DNA of 64,000 nucleotides from Simmondsia chinensis (taxonomy: Eukaryota > Streptophyta > Magnoliopsida > Caryophyllales > Simmondsiaceae). This document shows positions 10,361 through 19,925 of the stretch, one piece after another; position 1 is the stretch's first letter, and every line of letters begins with the position of its first letter. Where the stretch lies: positions 7,819,501 to 7,883,500 of the forward strand of contig JAGTTD010000018.1 of assembly GCA_018398585.1 (NCBI GenBank), read 5' to 3'. The notes under the pieces were generated by a model. The model made no database searches. It saw only the letters and a program-made list of their open reading frames with translations, and was not told where the DNA came from. Made by a program: the position numbers and the translations under genes.

Positions 10361-11160
10361 ACAGGCTCTTACTGATGATAATTAGAAGCATGCAATGCTC
10401 GATGAATTTAATGCTCTTATTCGCAATAAGACATGGGATCTTGTTCCACCACCCCCTCATGGTAACATAGTTGGCTCCAAGTGGGTTTTTCGCATAAAAC
10501 AGACATCTACTAAATAGGTTGAATGGTATAAAGCTCGGTTAGTTACTCAAGAATTTACACAGAGGTATGGCATAGACTACGGTGAAACTTTCAGTCTGTT
10601 GTTAAACCTGCTACTGTTCGTACAATCTTGACTATTGCCACTTCTCGGCACTAGCCTATTCATCAACTTGATGTTAAAAATGCGTTTCTCAATGGCACAC
10701 TTAATGAAGAGGTCTATATGAAGCAACTACTGGGTTTCATCAGCTCTCAACATCATGATCATGTCTGTAAGCTTCACAAGTCTCTTTATGGTCTCAAGCA
10801 GGCTCCTCGTGCCTTGTACACCCGCTTTGCTACCTTTCTACATAGGTTGGGCTTCCACAGCTATAAATCTTATTCCTCTTTATTTGTCTTTCATCGTGGA
10901 CATGACATGGCTATATTACTAGTATATGTTGATGATATAGTTTTTACTGCTTCCTCTAATATGGTACTTCAAGACCTGCTTCACTCTCTTTGATCTGAGT
11001 TTGACATGACCGACTTGGGACGTCTCAGTTACTTTCTTGGCATCTCAGTATCTCACTTATCTACAGGACTCTTCTTGTCCCAATCTAAATACCCCCACGA
11101 TCTTCTGGACCGGACCAACATGCTCTTTACAAGCCTGTTGCTACACCCATAGATTCCAAG
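10361..11160 (+). pseudogene. Copia-1 reverse transcriptase
   Basis: Copia RT landmarks appear in order: MLDEFNALIRNKTWDLVPPP, SKWVFRIK, IHQLDVKNAFLNGTLNEEVY, LHKSLYGLKQAPRALY, LLVYVDDIVFTASS and MTDLGRLSYFLGI. The YVDD catalytic motif is intact. Nonsense codons interrupt it, notably TAG where Trp is expected before KHAMLDEF and before PIHQLD, plus a frameshift near 10590. These look like G-to-A and C-to-T changes. The domain copies the element RNA into DNA in the particle. Confidence 0.87.
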
Positions 11161-11199
11161 TCCAAGCTCTCTATAGAGGACGTTGAGCTCATGCCCGAT

Positions 11200-11880
11200 C
11201 CCACCTTATACAGGTCCATTGTTGGTGCCCTTCAGTAACTCACCTTGACTCGTCCTGACATTTCTTATGCAGTTCAATAGGTGTGTCTGTTTGTGCATGC
11301 TCCATGCTCGTCACACTGGATGGTTGTTAAGCGCATCCTACAGTATAACAAGGGCATTATTGATCATGGTTTGACTATCTGCCCGACTTGTTTTAACCAA
11401 CTCGTGGCTTACTCCGATACTGATTAGGCTGGATGCTCCGATACTTGCCGTTCCACATTTGGTTTTCGTGTTTTTCTTGGAGGCAACATTATCTCCTGGA
11501 CCTCCAAACAGCAGCCACAATCTCCAGTTCCAGTGCCGAGGTTGAATATCATGCAGCTTCCAATGTCGTCTCACAATGTTGCTGTCTTCGTTCTCTCCTT
11601 AGTGAGCTCAGTCTTCTTCTTCCACGGGCTATCTTGGTATATTGTGACAATCTCCCTGCCATGTACTTGTCTACCAACCCCGTCTAGCATATTCGCACTA
11701 AACATATCGAGATTGACATTCATTTTGTCCACGAGCATGTTCAACTGGGTCTTGTTCGGGTCCTTCCTATTCCGTCATCACAATAAATTGTCGACATATT
11801 CACAAAGAATCTTCGGCGCCAACTTTTTCTGCTTTTTAAATCCAACCTTCACATTCGGTTACCTCCTGCTTCGGTTGAGG
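11200..11880 (+). pseudogene. Copia-1 RNase H and C-terminus
   Basis: The segment begins with the conserved LTLTRPDISYAVQ connection, interrupted by TAA and TAG, then shows GFRVFLGGNIISWTSKQQ, SSAEVEYHAASN and YCDNLPAMYLSTNPV followed by a TAG and HIRTKHIEIDIHFVHE. This is the standard copia RNase H with its Asp/Glu active-site environment. The end reads IVDIFTKNL, close to the expected ADIFTKGL. Two overlapping frames are needed, so at least one frameshift is present. The frame dies just before the polypurine tract. Confidence 0.82.
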
Positions 11881-11885
11881 GGAGA

Positions 11886-12024
11886 TGTTAAACTATATTG
11901 TTTAGGTGTTATTATTGTATATAACTGATCCCATTCGACCTTCTCTGTATATCATGTAAAGCCCATTATATTTCTATAAATACAAGAGAGGACCACTGCT
12001 CTATGCACGCTCCTCATTCTTTCA
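11886..12024 (+). repeat. Copia-1 3' LTR
   Basis: 139 bp, TGTTAA...TTTCA, same length as the 5' LTR with about 15 substitutions by eye. It is preceded by a polypurine tract and followed by gattg. Confidence 0.93.
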
Positions 12025-12029
12025 GATTG

Positions 12030-12349
12030 GTTGTATTGCAAAGTAAAAATTGAAAGATTTGAGAGACGTGATTATTGTCTATGAAGGTTTGTGAAATGCA
12101 ATAACTAATATTTTCAACCAAAGAAGATCATTTGTTCAATATGTAAAGGTTAGAAGTGTGTTTAGTGGGAAGTCAAGGTTCTTAAGGGGTTAGTGGAAAG
12201 TTAAAAAACAAAAAATACGAAATATTAAAATATTGGCTATATATTTTTATTTTATCTTTTTTCTTTATTTTTCAAAATATTTGGGTTGCTCACAATTGAG
12301 AGTTTGGGGTTAGGAGAGATGTGGAAGAAGGAAGCACTTAGCATTAAAA
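12030..12349. other. spacer between Copia-1 and the gag-only copia derivative
   Basis: Short AT-rich interval. No gene, RNA or bounded repeat seen. Confidence 0.6.
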
Positions 12350-12354
12350 TATAG

Positions 12355-12927
12355 TGTTAGGGATAAAACTTGATGCGGAAGGGTAAACCCTGATAACTTG
12401 ATTCGATTCAAATAATATGACTCACGCAAAACAAGTAGTAAACAAATATGGAGAAAGAAAGAACAAACAAGAACACACAATATTTACGTGGAAACCCCTC
12501 TTCAATCGAGAGGGGAGAAAACCACGGGCGAAGATGAAGATTCTTTATTGATACTGAACGGAAGAATTACAACGACACTTCCTCTGAACGAGATCTATGA
12601 AAGAATTACAATCACTTTCTTTAAACTCTCGTAGCACTCAAATCTGAATTAGAGGAATGACAAAGTCACCTCTTTTACTCTCAATGGTGGCGCCTCACAA
12701 ACTTTGATTGGATACCTAATGATGTAATCCCTACATCCCTTTTATAGACCCGTGTCTGGGAGGGCCCGATCGATCGGAACGAGCTAATCGATCGGCCCTC
12801 TAACTGGTTAAAAATACCCAAAATTTCCTTAAATCGCCTGATCGATCGGGCTTCCCTCCCGATCGATCGGTGACCCTACAGCAACCCCATAAAACTAAAA
12901 CAAGTAATTTGAGACATAAACCTAACA
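12355..12927 (-). repeat. 3' LTR of the gag-only copia derivative
   Basis: Starts tgttagggataaaacttgat, ends gacataaacctaaca. It contains a minus-strand TATAAAAG (12739-12746) and four cgatcgatcgg-type motifs at about 12766, 12787, 12840 and 12861. Confidence 0.92.
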
Positions 12928-13002
12928 AATCTCCACCTTGGCTCGAATTACATACATAAAAGAATTTCCTCCACCTTCTCCACTAAACCCCAACGCACGG
13001 GG

Positions 13003-13233
13003 TTATCTCAACGAAACATGAAACCTAACCGAGTCCGAGCGAAGCTTGAACTTCCTGCTAGGTAGAAACTGAGTGAACATATCTGAGAGGTTATGAGCAA
13101 TTTCAATCTTCTTCTTCTCTGAATTGGCTCTTGGCACATTATCTGAAACAGCCACCTGCTGCTGAACTGTGTTACTCAACTGAACTTCCTCTGGCTTACT
13201 CACCTGACCTGAATCACAAACAACTGACGACAT
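13003..13233 (-). pseudogene. RNase H C-terminal remnant of the copia derivative
   Basis: The 76-residue frame ends with IEIAHNLSDMFTQFLPSRKF, which corresponds to the N-x-ADMLTK...FK motif that closes copia RNase H. Nothing of the RNase H catalytic part precedes it; the upstream residues are linker-like. The gene therefore retains only the last part of pol and lies immediately after the integrase scrap, which marks the edge of a large internal deletion. Confidence 0.75.
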
Positions 13234-13236
13234 CTT

Positions 13237-13836
13237 TTATGGAGACAATAACGAAGACTCACCAAACATGACATGTCTACTCGTCAGGAATTGTTTGGAG
13301 CGAAATACTTTCTGCTTCCCATAAAGCCTTTGTTCACATACCACCAGTCCTGTAGACTGATCACACAAAGAGCCCCTCACACTGTGCTCAGACAGACCCC
13401 TATCATCTGAATGATCCAATCTCGAACGTCCTGAATTTGTGATTTCTGATTCTGTCAACAACAAGGATGGTGAAGATGCTGCAATAGATCTAACAACTAT
13501 GGAACGGACAAGCTCATACAGCGTACCTAACCCTCTGCCCTTCATAACTGTCAATTCACCCTTAATGACCCTCAAAACTCCACCTTCAGCTGTGTACCTG
13601 TACCCTTTAGACTTAAGAGTACCTAAAGAGATGGGATTCTTCTTCAAATCAGGAACATGGCGAACATCGCTCAAAACCCTGATAGTGCCATTGAACATCC
13701 TAAAACGAATTGTTCCTATACCCATAACTTTGCATGAAGTATAATTACCCATCAAAGCAACTCCACCTCGAACTGACTCGTACGTGGAAAACCAATCCCT
13801 GTTGGGACAGACATGATAGGAGCAACCCGAATCCAA
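13237..13836 (-). pseudogene. copia protease plus integrase fragments, fused after deletion
   Basis: The frame begins at the protease active site LDSGCSYHVCPNRDWF and continues through the standard VRHVPDLKKNPISLGTLKSK and YRYTAEGGVLRV segments. A decayed pre-integrase zinc region follows (GLSEHSVRGSLCDQSTGLV, then YGKQK), in which the first His pair is lost. It then jumps to LTSRHVMFGESS, the equivalent of the integrase C-terminal SRDVVFDESSM. The whole DDE core between them is absent. It is in frame with gag upstream, separated by one TGA at 13837-13839 where Trp is expected. Confidence 0.82.
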
Positions 13837-13839
13837 AAT

Positions 13840-14691
13840 TCAACTATCTCTCAAATTGGACTGAGGTTCAGACACAGACAATAGAAGATCTTCATTCTCA
13901 CCATCCACAACACTAGCTACTATAGATCTCTGGTCAGACTTATTATCTACTTCAAGTTTTCTTTTAAGCTTGTAACAGTCTTTCTTAATGTGCCCTTTCT
14001 TATGACTGTAGTTACAGGTTAGGTCTTGATACCTAGACTTAAACTTGTTTCCACAATAATCATACTCAGTTCTCCCCCTCACAAATAAACCACTACCTGA
14101 GTTATAAACAGAATCAGATAATTCTCTGTCTACTCGTTCTTTACTTAGTAGGTTTCTCTTAACTTCATAAACAGATATGGTTTGTCTACCACCATAAATC
14201 ATGCTTTCAACAAAACCCTTATATGAAGCAGAGAGAGAATATAACAACAACATTGCCCGATCTTCATCCTTAGGAACATCGTCCAATTCTTTCAAAACTT
14301 GAACAATTGAATTAAATTCATTGACGTGATTCTTAAGTGACGTACCTTCTGACATATGAAACGTGAATAACCGGGGCTTAACTGCGAGTTTGTTGGAGAC
14401 AGACTTGAAACCGAACATATCCTGCAATTTCTCCGACAACTCCTTAGCGGTCTTCACTTCCAAAATTTCTGTCAAAACGTTATCGGTAAGACACATCTGA
14501 ATTGCTGTGAGCGCCTTCTCATCTAACTCCTCCCATTGTACTTCTGTCAAATTCTCTGGTTTCTTCTCTTTTCCATCTAAAGCTTTCTTCAAGCCACTCT
14601 GAGTCAAGAGGCCCTTAACGCGAACCTGCCATAAGCTAAAGCTCCCCTGACCACCAAACTTCTCAACCTCGGTCTTAATTGTGGACGTCAT
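13840..14691 (-). CDS. gag: copia gag of the non-autonomous derivative
   Basis: A 283-codon frame starts MTSTIKTEVEKFGGQGSFSL and shows the copia gag series: W-V-R-KGLL near residues 22-28, ALTAIQMCLTDNVL, LSEKLQDMFGFKSVSNKLAV, TFHMSEGTSLKNHVNEFNSI and LLLYSLSASYKGFVESMIYG. Near residue 230 the zinc knuckle reads C-NY-S-HKKG-H-IKKD-C, so the second Cys of CCHC has become Ser. The frame ends at a TGA immediately before the protease active site; one G-to-A change would explain it. This is the longest intact gag frame in the window and probably the component the element relies on for particle formation. UBN2-type gag by family. Confidence 0.88.
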   Translation of the reverse strand: MTSTIKTEVEKFGGQGSFSLWQVRVKGLLTQSGLKKALDGKEKKPENLTEVQWEELDEKALTAIQMCLTDNVLTEILEVKTAKELSEKLQDMFGFKSVSNKLAVKPRLFTFHMSEGTSLKNHVNEFNSIVQVLKELDDVPKDEDRAMLLLYSLSASYKGFVESMIYGGRQTISVYEVKRNLLSKERVDRELSDSVYNSGSGLFVRGRTEYDYCGNKFKSRYQDLTCNYSHKKGHIKKDCYKLKRKLEVDNKSDQRSIVASVVDGENEDLLLSVSEPQSNLRDS

Positions 14692-14728
14692 ATTACCAAA
14701 TCGAAATAACAGGGCTCTGATATCAATT

Positions 14729-15306
14729 TGTTAGGGATAAAACTTGATGCGGAAGCGTAAACCCTGATAACTTGATTCGATTCAAATAATGTGACTCACG
14801 CAAAACGAGAAGTAAACAAATATGGAGAAAGAAAGAACAAACAAGAACACACAATATTCACATGGAAACCCCTTTTCAATCGAGAGGAGAGAAAACCACA
14901 GGCGGAGATGGAGATTCTTTATTGATACTGAACAGAAGAATTACAACGACACTTCCTCTGAATGAGATCTATGAAAGAATTACAATCACTTTCTCTAAAC
15001 TCTCATAGCACTCAAAATCTGAATTAGAGGAATGACAAAGTCACCTCTTTTACTCTCAAATGCGGCGCCTCACAAACTTTGATTGGATACCTAATGACGT
15101 AAACCCTACATCCCTTTTATGGACCCGTGTCTGGGAGGGCCCGATCGATTGGAACGAGCCAATCGATCGGCCCTTTAACTGCTTAAAAATACCCAAAATT
15201 TCCTTAAATTGCCTGATCGATCGGGAGGGAAGCCCTCCCGATCGATCGGTGACCCTACGGCAACCCTATAAAACTAAAATAAGTAATTTGAGACATAAAC
15301 CTAACA
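14729..15306 (-). repeat. 5' LTR of the gag-only copia derivative
   Basis: 578 bp, TGTTAGGG...CTAACA. The TATA position on the minus strand (15114-15121) reads CATAAAAG where the other LTR has TATAAAAG, so the promoter of this copy has a changed first base. A perfect hairpin lies at 15215-15247. Confidence 0.92.
15215..15247. repeat. perfect 15-bp stem hairpin in the LTR
   Basis: gatcgatcgggaggg (15215-15229), a 3-base loop, then its exact complement at 15233-15247. In the other LTR the corresponding place (about 12840-12870) has lost several bases of the arm, leaving only the outer gatcgatcggg parts paired. Confidence 0.9.
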
Positions 15307-15311
15307 TATAG

Positions 15312-17230
15312 ATAGATAGATACTTACCAAGCTACCCTCAATAAAACATGCTTTTTATCAATGAATTATAAACAAGTTTAAAAATAAAAAAATTCTAAAT
15401 TTTTTTGGTGCAAAAGCCTGTAGCAACACGCCGAATCCTTAACAATTTTTCGAATTCAAAGGTGAAGAGTAATTTCGTCATTTGCAAAATACATTACTTA
15501 ATATCATTTAATTAAATTATTTAAATTTAGTGTTTTGATACATTTATACCTAAAACGCATCATTTCATTTGAAGGAAAGTTAAAGGTGTTAGCATCAGAT
15601 GTGACATTAAAATTTTTTTGAAAGTCTAGGTATGACTTTGAAAAATTAGAAAAGTTAGATGGTTTTCTGATACCTGACTTCAAAAATATAGGTTAACTCG
15701 AACACAAGATGGCTTAAAATCTAAAGGCCTAAACACAATATAAAATTTGACCTGAACATCAAAATCACCCAACTCGAAAAATTTGAACTTGAAATGACCG
15801 AAATCACCTTATTTCAAAGTCCAAACTAACCTAGCCCGAATGAACCGAAACTTGAGATGACTCAAATATAGAAAATGAAAATACTCGACTAGAATGTGAT
15901 GTAAATAAGCCGAGGTAAAGTGAAAAATGAGCCAATTAAATTGACCAAAACTTAATACAAGCTAGACCCAAAATAACCTGACCCATCTCAAACTCAACCT
16001 AGGATGACTAGAAATTTGAAATGATACAACTTGTTTTTTTTTTTTCCAAACTAAGATGGCTCTAGCTCAAAATGACCCAAAACAGCTCAAACTCGATCAA
16101 TGCTAGCCTCAATTCCGAAAAAGACTAACCCGATTAACTGAAAATCTGAGATAACTTGAACACCAAATGATCCGACGTGATATTCGACTCCGATTTGACT
16201 CAAAACTCGAATAACTATTACTCAAAGTGAATCGCTCCAACCATAATAACACGAGCGCAATGTGAACCGCTCGACCAAAATCTAACCGTAGTTGATTTAA
16301 AACTCGAAATACTCCAACTCAATTGACTGAAAACCCTTGATGATTCGAATCATTATGTAATTATAATTCCAATCTCTAATTCATTTGATAAACTAAACAA
16401 TGGAATTCAATTCCATAAGAATTCTAATTCCATCATATTTGGATTTGAAATTACAATACCACTGTCAAATTCCAATTTTATATGCCAAACAGAGCCTAAA
16501 GGTATTTACAATTCAACTTTGGACATAATTGAAGATTGTTAAAAATCGTAACATCAGAAGAGGATCAGATCAAAAACTGACTAGCTACACTCTGTCCTTG
16601 GATTAAACCATTATGGTTGGTAAAAATTTTGTTATTAACAAGAGTTTTACACAAAGTTATAAATCGTTGGACATAATAATTTTTTTTTAAAATAAAAAAA
16701 GGAAGAACTATTTTGTAAATATTTTATCCTAGAAAAATATTTTTTTAATCTAAAATACATACTTGTTGAAAGAAAACTTCTTCTTCTTGACCAAATGGAG
16801 GCTTGATGCAATATAAATAAATAGGCTATTTATTGTGCACTTAATATTTAATTTTGGTAAATCTATGAGGTTTTAGATCTTTTTAGTTATGGTGGTAGCA
16901 CTACTCTCATTTCTAACCCTCTATTGTGGTAGAAACTTTTAAAGTAATGGCGGATCTAGGAAATTTTATCACTGGGGTACACTTGAGCAATGGTTGTAGT
17001 TATACTTTTCGGTACATAATTCAAGTATACGATAAAGTGCTCTCTATGTTAGAATTTAAGTAATTTTTAAAACTTAAGTAATAAAATTTTAAACTTTAGA
17101 ATACAAAGTGTTAAAACCTCGAGGCACTTCATCATATATATTGAAATATTATATTACCCAGATGATAAATAATCAAACATGATAGTCCTATATGATAGTT
17201 TCCCTAATTTTTATATCAAAATTCAATATC
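15312..17230. other. intergenic DNA without a gene
   Basis: AT-rich, no defensible coding frame. It contains the degenerate short-motif repeat at about 15680-16345. An aattccaat-rich patch at about 16370-16500 ends in ccaaacagagcc and could be one end of an old MITE; its partner end was not found. The last five bases before Copia-2 (ccaac, 17231-17235) are its target duplication. Confidence 0.55.
15680..16345. repeat. degenerate short-motif repeat region
   Basis: Variants of aactcgaaatgacc, acccgaa and actcgaa recur every 10-20 bases across the region in one orientation, with heavy divergence. It reads as an old minisatellite-like tract. No frame is kept. Confidence 0.5.
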
Positions 17231-17235
17231 CCAAC

Positions 17236-18245
17236 TACTGTGTTTATAACAAATCTTATAGAACAAATTTTCAGATCTTATTATGTTAAGTTAAAACCAT
17301 GACTTATAACTTTGAAAATTTCAGATTTACAATTTAAACTCAAGATCTTTGCAAAGTAAGCAATAATATGAAAGAATCAACAAATCAAAACAAGAACACG
17401 AAAGATTTACGTGGTTTGGCACCTCTAAACAAGGTCCTATTCCACTACTCCCTTTTACTAGGAAAGTCTCTCCAGTAATATCAAGAATTAAAGTGTTTAC
17501 TAATCAAATCTAAGCAAAAACACCACAATACATCCATATCTCAGGATTCTAAGATAGAAACCTAATAAACAAAGCAAGAGATGAGGAAATCTTATGAAGA
17601 AGCCTTAAAAGGCTTCGAAATGCTCCAATGAAGGAAGATTGAAGACCAACAAGTGTTAACACCCACGGATCTTGTGAAATTTCCTTGGAATCACCGAAGA
17701 GAGAGAAACATCAGAAATGAAAGAAAGAGAAAATGAACTAACAGATTAAGGTTTTCATTGAGAAAATCGGCCTTATATACCTAGAGGTCTCAATCATTGG
17801 CAACACCTACTTGGCATGATCATGGCCATTCATTTTTATTGCATCTAACATTCCAAACTTAATCAAACAAACACAATCTAGGGCGTTGGCTGCACGACAC
17901 ATGTCCAACTCCTTTCTTCTAGATTTTGACACACAAGGCTGAAGAAAAGCCTCCTCCTTTTAATATACACGGGCAGCTAGTACATGAGCGGGCAACACAG
18001 GCAGCAAGTAAAGACAAGTAAATCTTACTTCTGGGCAAGGGCATTATTGTCTTTGTCTTCATGGTTGATCATTCAAGTAAGGACAAGTAAATCGTACTTG
18101 AGGCCAGGGCATTATTGTCTTTGTCTTCATGGTTGATCATTCAAAAACTTGAACCCAAAAAAGACCTAAACTTATACAAAATTACAACACATGCCACTCA
18201 ATACAAAATAATGCCTACAAGCCCTTAACCACTGCGTCTTGTGTC
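17236..18245 (-). repeat. Copia-2 3' LTR, outer part
   Basis: Homologous to the beginning of the right LTR (tgtgtttata at 17239 and 38277). It contains a minus-strand TATATAAG near 17770 and a 69-bp tandem duplication not present in the other LTR. It is interrupted at gtgtc (18241-18245), the target duplication of Gypsy-1. Confidence 0.9.
18008..18144. repeat. 69-bp tandem duplication inside the Copia-2 LTR
   Basis: Two copies begin gtaaagacaagtaaatc (18008) and gtaaggacaagtaaatc (18077) and each ends with catggttgatcattcaa. The partner LTR has a single copy (about 39058-39126), so the duplication arose after or during insertion of this copy. Confidence 0.88.
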
Positions 18246-19638
18246 TGTTTGCTCCATTTTGTTTGGAATGATGTGAGCATGGTCGCCATAAATATGAACA
18301 TAAAACAAACATGCAAAAGAGACTCACACGACTAAGGAGTGAGCCTGATTATGAACTGCGCGTCTCTGACCTCAACCACTCACCATTTTCGGAGAAAAGG
18401 TTGTGGTATGTTGGTGTATCTGACTTCGGCTATACCGTGAACTTTGCTTACGCTTCAATTAAGAAGACTTTGTTAAGTACTTGTTTGTGGATTTTACGTT
18501 TTTTTATGACAAAAAATTAAAGGATATGGACCTAACATAAGTGGCAGTTACAGTGACAGAGCAGGGCCCACTAACACCTTTCCTTATACACTTAAAAGTT
18601 AGGAACTGGGGTGGAGACAAACCCAAGAGATCAGTAGTCCACTTATAAGCCCGAGTCAAACAGGTTTCAAGCCTGGCAACCCTTGACTTATAATAACTCG
18701 AATGAGTTTAGGTCTAACAAGATTAAGGTGGAGCAAACTGTATTTAGGTCACTAAATTAGGACCAGCGCAATCAAGGGACAAGCCTTGGCCATCAAAGCT
18801 CTAATCAATCGCGCGACCCTAAGTTCACCCGACTCATAAATTAGTGACAGTAGTGTTAAGACCAACATAATCAAGGAACAAAGCCTTGGCCATCAAGGCC
18901 TTAAACTAAAGCCTCAAATCTCAACTTCTCAATTTGTAAGAACATATTAAAACCAAAAAGTCACACCTGATGCCCGAGAATTGTACTATGATAGAGGTAA
19001 GTACAGCAAAGACCAATGTTACGCTATGTCTAGTTAAGTTACACTAATCTTAAGAAAAGAGCACAAGTGTGCTGTAAAAAACTTGAAGTAGTTTTGTCCT
19101 GAGTGTATGTGTACTACTTTGGACTAAAGCAGAGTCCTTTATTTATAGAAAAAGAAAATAACAGCTGCTCCTAATTTCACGGCAACTTCACCCACGTCTA
19201 GCCACAAAGCTCTTTTTCTTCATGCGCTTATTCTTGACCAACGTCTCTTTAGTTTTGGAGGGAAATCCTTGATGCCCACATCCGTAATTTTAGTAGAGTT
19301 CCCTCTAGAAGCACCACGTTCCCCTGAATTAAGCTTAAGGCCCAAGCAACAGAAATTACGCTCCAAGTAACTTCCTCGAGCTTGGAAACTACCATTCTTA
19401 CAGCTTTCCTGGCAGCCCCTCGAGCTCGAGCTTATTTCACCCTTCAACTATCTCAAAGCCTTGAGTGGCTAATACCCTTGTTAAGGGTAGTAATGTTTTC
19501 CAGGAACTGGGCCTAAGATGTCGTTACTACAGTACCCAAAGGTCTAACTTCCCTCGAGGAGAACCTCATGTGATGACCACTTTGCTCTTTACTTAAAAAC
19601 GGCGTCGTTCACATGCTGTTAAAATTAGGGTGTAAACA
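18246..19638 (-). repeat. Gypsy-1 3' LTR
   Basis: Read on the plus strand from tgtttgctcc to gggtgtaaaca. It carries a minus-strand TATA (complement of ttatttatag, about 19139-19148). A plus-strand open frame of 69 residues (18311-18520) has a longer counterpart in the other LTR; I do not regard it as a gene. Confidence 0.92.
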
Positions 19639-19925
19639 AATGTCCTCCTTTTAACCGCAAATTTAAATTTACAATGGGTAAAAAAGTCTTCCTGATTTGA
19701 CCCTCAACGGCTAGAGGGAGCTCGAGAGAACACTGTACGTCGCTTGCTCTTCCTTCTCGTGTCTCTATAAGTATGACGGTTAGGGTTTGAACTTTTCACT
19801 TTCTGCTTTCTGTTCTCTCTTTTCTGGTCCTCAAGCGCACTTGCAATCTCTCGCTTTGATTCTTGAATCTCTGAATTCCCTAACTCAATCTGCTCTTCGA
19901 TCCTCTGCTTCCCTTGAATCTGATA

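Larger units (their letters stand above)
7292..12024 (+). mobile_element. Copia-1, complete Ty1/copia retrotransposon with 139-bp LTRs
   Basis: The element is bounded by two 139-bp LTRs that start TGTTA and end TTTCA. The primer-binding site tggtatcagagc follows the 5' LTR directly at 7431 (initiator tRNA-Met), and the polypurine tract ggttgaggggaga lies directly before the 3' LTR. Domain order gag, protease, integrase, RT, RNase H identifies Ty1/copia. The flanking 5-mers gactg (7287-7291) and gattg (12025-12029) differ at one base, consistent with an aged target duplication. The very short LTRs and the Gly-rich gag tail without a zinc knuckle fit the Ale/Retrofit lineage (inference). About 15 of 139 LTR positions differ by eye, and the coding frames carry stops and frameshifts, so it is an old, inactive copy. 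Confidence 0.92.
12355..15306 (-). mobile_element. gag-protease copia derivative lacking most of pol (non-autonomous)
   Basis: LTRs of 573 and 578 bp (TGTTAGGG...CTAACA) enclose only 1.8 kb. The duplication tatag is present on both sides (12350-12354 and 15307-15311). The primer-binding site lies on the minus strand next to the right LTR (ttgatatcagagccc), so transcription runs right to left. The interior encodes gag, zinc knuckle and protease, then a decayed pre-integrase segment, a scrap of integrase C-terminus and the last part of RNase H. The integrase core and all of RT are missing, so it would need another copia for mobilisation. The LTRs are very similar, suggesting a comparatively recent insertion. 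Confidence 0.9.

Noticed and set aside
16370..16500. MITE ending in ccaaacagagcc
   Set aside because: No inverted partner end and no target duplication found.
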